Source of the DNA: Candidatus Hydrogenedentota bacterium
GTDB lineage: Bacteria > Hydrogenedentota > Hydrogenedentia > Hydrogenedentales > SLHB01
Direction: 5' to 3'
NCBI GenBank assembly: GCA_016934125.1
Contig: JAFGTL010000182.1
Location: 1 to 8,079 of the forward strand
Length of the DNA: 8,079 nt
The notes under the pieces were generated by a model. The model ran no database searches, was not told the origin of the DNA, and saw only the letters and a list, made by a program, of their open reading frames with translations. Shown here piece after piece: positions 5,851-8,079 of the stretch. Position 1 is the first letter of the stretch. Each line of letters opens with the position of its first letter. Both the position numbers and the translations under genes were made by a program.

Positions 5851-6609
5851 TTACAACCGCACGGCGATGCCCTTCCCCGCGAGGTGGCGTTTGGCCTCGA
5901 GGGGCGTCTGTTGCGTGAAATGAAAGATGCTGGCCGCGGCCACAGCCGATGCGTGCCCGTCGAGCACCGCCCCGGCGAGGTGATCGTAGTTACCGGCGCC
6001 GCCGGACGCAATCACCGGGATCGAGACGGCGTCGCTCACCCGCCGGATCAGCTCGAGGTCATAACCTTCCATGGTGCCGTCGCGTTCGATGGACTGGAGC
6101 AGGATCTCGCCCGCGCCCAGGGATTCCATCTCCTGCGCAAACGCCACCGGTTCCTTCCCGGTGGGGCGGGTGCCGGCCCGGATGCACGCCTCGCCCGGGC
6201 CGCCGCCGGGGCGGCGGACGTCGATGGAGACGACCACGCACTGGGCGCCGAACCGCTCGGCGATCTCGCGCACGAGTTGCGGCCGTTCGGCGGCCGCGGC
6301 GCCCACCGCGACCTTGTCGGCGCCTACCTGGAGAAGCCGGCGGGCATCGTCGACGCTGCGCACGCCGCCGCCTACGGTCATGGGCATGAAGCACTCGTCG
6401 GCCAGTTCGTCCACGATGGCGAAGTCGGGTGGGCGTTCGTCGGCGGTGGCGCGGATATCGAGGAAGACGAGTTCGTCCACTTCGCGCATGTTGTAGACTT
6501 TGACGGCCTGCATGGCGCTGCCCACGGGCCGCCAACTGTCGAACCCTACGCCTTTGACAAGGCCGAAGTCGCGATACAGCAGCGTGGGTATCACGCGGAG
6601 CTTGAGCAA
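5851..6609 (-). CDS. wbuZ: HisF-like glycosyl amidation protein (WbuZ type)
   Basis: This is a 252-residue (beta/alpha)8 barrel of the HisF family. The start is a TTG at 6607-6609, with GGAGG 7 bases upstream; it gives an N-terminus (MLKLRVIPTL) that aligns with HisF from residue 1, whereas the ATG at 6744 would add 45 unrelated residues. Compared with T. maritima HisF, the ammonia-gate residues are kept: R5, E46, K99 and E168 (HisF E167, after a one-residue loop insertion). D51 and D130 are also kept. The catalytic D11 is replaced by Leu (TLLYRD in place of CLDVKD), as I recall for the WbuZ subgroup. Phosphate-site loops are present (TVGGGVRS, IASGGAGN, AAASIF). WbuZ proteins act with a HisH-like glutaminase and a WbpG-type amidotransferase to make acetamidino-type sugars. 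Neither partner is encoded here. A true histidine-pathway HisF is less likely given D11L and the neighbours. Confidence 0.85.
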   Translation of the reverse strand: MLKLRVIPTLLYRDFGLVKGVGFDSWRPVGSAMQAVKVYNMREVDELVFLDIRATADERPPDFAIVDELADECFMPMTVGGGVRSVDDARRLLQVGADKVAVGAAAAERPQLVREIAERFGAQCVVVSIDVRRPGGGPGEACIRAGTRPTGKEPVAFAQEMESLGAGEILLQSIERDGTMEGYDLELIRRVSDAVSIPVIASGGAGNYDHLAGAVLDGHASAVAAASIFHFTQQTPLEAKRHLAGKGIAVRL

Positions 6610-6616
6610 CGCCTCT

Positions 6617-6621
6617 CCTCC
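6617..6621 (-). promoter_or_regulatory. Ribosome binding site that fixes the TTG start of the HisF-like gene
   Basis: On the minus strand GGAGG (6621-6617) is followed by a 7-base spacer and TTG (6609-6607). No ATG or GTG lies in frame at a position matching the HisF N-terminus, so this site decides the start. Confidence 0.75.
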
Positions 6622-6648
6622 CGGTGCGGTGTCCCGTGGGCCGGCCCC

Positions 6649-6678
6649 AGTGTAGCGGAGCCCGGGGCGGGCGGGCAA
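6649..6678 (-). promoter_or_regulatory. Putative promoter of the minus-strand sugar operon
   Basis: On the minus strand TTGCCC (6678-6673), an 18-base spacer and TACACT (6654-6649), followed by GG, precede the TTG start at 6609; the leader would be about 33 bases. The octamer TACACTGG also occurs on the plus strand at 7760-7767 upstream of the penicillin acylase gene. The promoter shares the 171-base divergent region 6610-6780 with the isomerase promoter. Confidence 0.45.
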
Positions 6679-6726
6679 CCACGGGGTTCCGCCCGGGTGT
6701 GCGGCCGGTTGAAGCGGCGGCCCAAG

Positions 6727-6732
6727 TATGCT
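6727..6732 (+). promoter_or_regulatory. Putative -10 element (TATGCT) upstream of the isomerase gene
   Basis: TATGCTAG at 6727-6734 lies 49 bases before the ATG at 6781. TTGAAG at 6709-6714 is only 12 bases upstream, too close for a normal -35, so a -35 is not identified. It resembles TAGGCTAG at 3762-3769. Confidence 0.35.
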
Positions 6733-6780
6733 AGAAAAGGGCACTTAGCGGCACTTGGCCGCCTCAGGACGGACTCCTCG

Positions 6781-7704
6781 ATGAACATCGCACTTGGCAT
6801 CAACACCGGATTCGCCATCAACCGGTTCCCGGAACCGGACGACTGGATTGACGTCGTCGCCGACGAATTGGGCCTGGATACCGTCCAGTTCACGGCGGAT
6901 CTGCTCAATCCGTTCCTGCCCGAGGCGCTCGTCGCACGCGATACGGACAGGATCCGCGCGCGTTGCGACGACAAGGGCATCCGCATCCAAACCACGTTCA
7001 CGTCGGCGTTTACGCGCGTCAACCACGTGCTCCACCCGGATCCGGACATCCGGCGCGTCTGGATCGAGTGGTTCAAGGGCTTCATCGACGTGTCCCGGCG
7101 CCTCGGGGCCGAGGGCGTGGGCAGCCACTTCGGCATCCTGTCCGTGCGCGACAACCGGGATCCCGCCCGCCGCGAGCGGCGCCTCGCCGAGGGCGTGGGC
7201 GCGTGGCGCGAGTTGGCGGAGTACGGGGCCGGGCAGGGCCTGGAGTACTTGCTGTTCGAGCCCATGTCCATTCCGCGGGAGGTGGCCGAGACAATTCCGG
7301 CGACACGCGATATCCTCGAACGTTGCGGCGAGGGGTTCGCCATCCCCATGCGCCTGTGCCTCGATGTCGACCACGGCGACCTGCGATCGCGCGATCCCGA
7401 TGACACGGATCCCCACGCGTGGATCCGGGCCTTCGGCCCGGTGACGCCCTGCATCCACATCAAGCAGAGCCTCAAGGATAAGGGCGGCCATTACCCCTTC
7501 ACGGCGGAATACAACGCCCGCGGAACCATCGTCCCGGGCGAGATCCTGGCGACGATGCGGGCGGCCGGCATCGAGCGGTGCACCCTCCTGCTCGAGATCA
7601 GTCATCGGGAGCGGTGGCCCGCCGAGGAGTCGGTTGTGTCCGACCTCAAGGAATCGGTCGCGTATTGGCGGCCGGCCGTCGACGCGGCCAACGCCGCGGG
7701 ATAG
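6781..7704 (+). CDS. Sugar phosphate isomerase/epimerase, xylose isomerase-like TIM barrel
   Basis: This is a 307-residue protein of the AP-endonuclease-2/xylose-isomerase-like fold (PF01261 type). The usual divalent-metal ligands can be placed at Glu160 (LLFEPM), Asp195 (RLCLDVDHGD, 191-200), His226 (IHIKQ) and Glu272 (LLLEIS). Other blocks are LGINTGFAINRFPEP (5-19), TSAFTRVNHVLHPDP (74-88) and GSHFGILSVRD (114-124). The whole pattern resembles the tetrulose-phosphate isomerase/epimerase group (EryH-like) used in erythritol and threonate breakdown, but I cannot confirm the substrate. The ATG at 6781 is chosen because it starts the conserved region; the frame stays open far upstream only because it runs antisense to the HisF-like gene. 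No strong ribosome site is seen. It is divergent from the sugar operon and has no kinase, dehydrogenase or transporter beside it in this window, so its pathway is unclear. Confidence 0.87.
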   Translation: MNIALGINTGFAINRFPEPDDWIDVVADELGLDTVQFTADLLNPFLPEALVARDTDRIRARCDDKGIRIQTTFTSAFTRVNHVLHPDPDIRRVWIEWFKGFIDVSRRLGAEGVGSHFGILSVRDNRDPARRERRLAEGVGAWRELAEYGAGQGLEYLLFEPMSIPREVAETIPATRDILERCGEGFAIPMRLCLDVDHGDLRSRDPDDTDPHAWIRAFGPVTPCIHIKQSLKDKGGHYPFTAEYNARGTIVPGEILATMRAAGIERCTLLLEISHRERWPAEESVVSDLKESVAYWRPAVDAANAAG

Positions 7705-7759
7705 GGGCGTGCGGAACACGGCGCGGCACGGGGGGATACCCTTTCCGGCCGCCATAGGA

Positions 7760-7765
7760 TACACT
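7760..7765 (+). promoter_or_regulatory. Putative -10 element (TACACT) upstream of the penicillin acylase gene
   Basis: TACACTGG (7760-7767) lies in the 133-base gap 7705-7837, about 73 bases before the ATG. The overlapping TAGGAT at 7755-7760 is an alternative -10. No good -35 is visible. No T-tract terminator for the isomerase gene is seen in the same gap. Confidence 0.35.
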
Positions 7766-7837
7766 GGTAGGTTGATGACGCACGATGCACGTCGAGATCG
7801 ACGTCGGGGTTCCGGACTCGGTGAGGGAGAGAATCTG

Positions 7838-8079
7838 ATGAATAGCGTAGCGATGGGGCGGGACACGCGTTGGTATCGCCTGGCAGCACTGCTTGTTGTG
7901 GCCTCCTTGGGCATTGTCATGGCCGGCTGCGGTGGGCCCGAGACGCCCGACGTTCCCCGCACGGCGCCCGCGCCTGAGCCGTCCTCAACCGCCGCCCCCG
8001 CGGCGGCCCCGGCCCCGGCCCCTGAGCCCACCGCAACGCTCTACCGGGATACCTGGGGCGTTCCCCACATCTACGCGGA
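7838..8079 (+). CDS. Penicillin acylase-family lipoprotein, 3' truncated
   Basis: Only the first 80 residues are in the window. The ATG at 7838 follows GAGGGAGAG (7823-7831), a good ribosome site. The N-terminus is a lipoprotein signal: R8, R11 and R14, a hydrophobic stretch 15-28, then the lipobox VMAGC with lipidated Cys31. Residues 32-67 are a Pro/Ala-rich linker like that of the lipoprotein encoded from 3869. The last visible residues, LYRDTWGVPHIYA, match the start of the penicillin amidase (PF01804) alpha chain, whose members share R-D-x-x-G-V-P-H-I. These enzymes are Ntn hydrolases that self-cleave to expose a catalytic Ser and hydrolyse amides such as beta-lactam side chains or acyl-homoserine lactones. 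The catalytic Ser and spacer lie beyond the window, so activity and substrate cannot be judged. Confidence 0.75.
   Translation, partial: MNSVAMGRDTRWYRLAALLVVASLGIVMAGCGGPETPDVPRTAPAPEPSSTAAPAAAPAPAPEPTATLYRDTWGVPHIYA

Noticed and set aside
6610..6744. N-terminal extension of the HisF-like protein to an ATG at 6744
   Set aside because: The 45 added residues are Pro/Gly-rich and unlike the family, and they would cover both divergent promoters. The TTG at 6609 has a strong ribosome site and gives the exact HisF N-terminus.
5830..6780. Upstream in-frame extension of the isomerase gene to 5830
   Set aside because: This stretch is antisense to the HisF-like and methyltransferase genes. Homology to the isomerase family begins at the ATG at 6781.
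7708..7730. Possible terminator hairpin (CGTGC ... GCACG) after the isomerase gene
   Set aside because: Only five pairs around a 13-base loop, followed by a G run and not by T; too weak to call.
6745..8031. 428-codon open frame on the minus strand
   Set aside because: It is antisense to the isomerase and to the penicillin acylase start, both supported by clear motifs; its translation shows no recognisable domain.
1..8079. CRISPR arrays, tRNA/rRNA genes, transposases, integrases or attachment sites
   Set aside because: I looked for regular spaced repeats, cloverleaf-type sequences and mobile-element proteins on both strands and saw none.

Overview
This is a high-GC bacterial chromosomal window, densely packed, with short intergenic gaps (none above 300 bases) and start codons ATG, GTG and TTG. 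Two lipoprotein signals and a membrane ABC system point to an envelope-bearing bacterium. The gene mix (an ABC-2 exporter operon with a TPR/pseudopilin-like third gene, nonulosonate-type sugar genes, small lipoproteins) reminds me of poorly cultured PVC-like or Hydrogenedentes/Sumerlaeota-type genomes. That is a weak inference and no marker gene here settles it.

Layout. (1) 1-2323, plus strand: the 3' end of an ABC exporter operon. It holds a truncated ATPase, an ABC-2 type permease and an anchored TPR-like protein with a duplicated C-terminal domain, joined by two ATGA overlaps. (2) 2450-3298, plus: a six-helix membrane protein of unknown function. (3) 3354-3695 and 3869-4366, plus: two neighbouring paralogues of a small beta-rich domain, one tethered by a transmembrane helix and the other by a lipoprotein lipid. 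Each has its own, very similar, TTGAC-N18-TAGGCT promoter. A hairpin terminator at 4391-4442 ends this plus-strand block. (4) 6609-4441, minus: a compact three-gene operon encoding a HisF-like WbuZ synthase (TTG start), a pseudaminic-acid-type methyltransferase and an SpsF-type cytidylyltransferase, likely acting on a surface or flagellar sugar. (5) 6781-7704, plus, divergent from the sugar operon: a xylose-isomerase-like sugar phosphate isomerase/epimerase. (6) 7838-end, plus: the start of a lipoprotein of the penicillin acylase (Ntn hydrolase) family, cut by the window edge.

How they fit. The minus operon is the clearest pathway. The HisF-like protein keeps the residues that gate ammonia in HisF but lacks one of the two HisF catalytic aspartates, and no HisH or sugar amidotransferase partner is encoded nearby. 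The rest are mostly independent transcription units. Six gene starts are preceded by a TANNCT element that I read as the local -10 box. The least described items are the paralogous beta-domain pair, the duplicated-domain protein of the ABC operon and the six-helix membrane protein.
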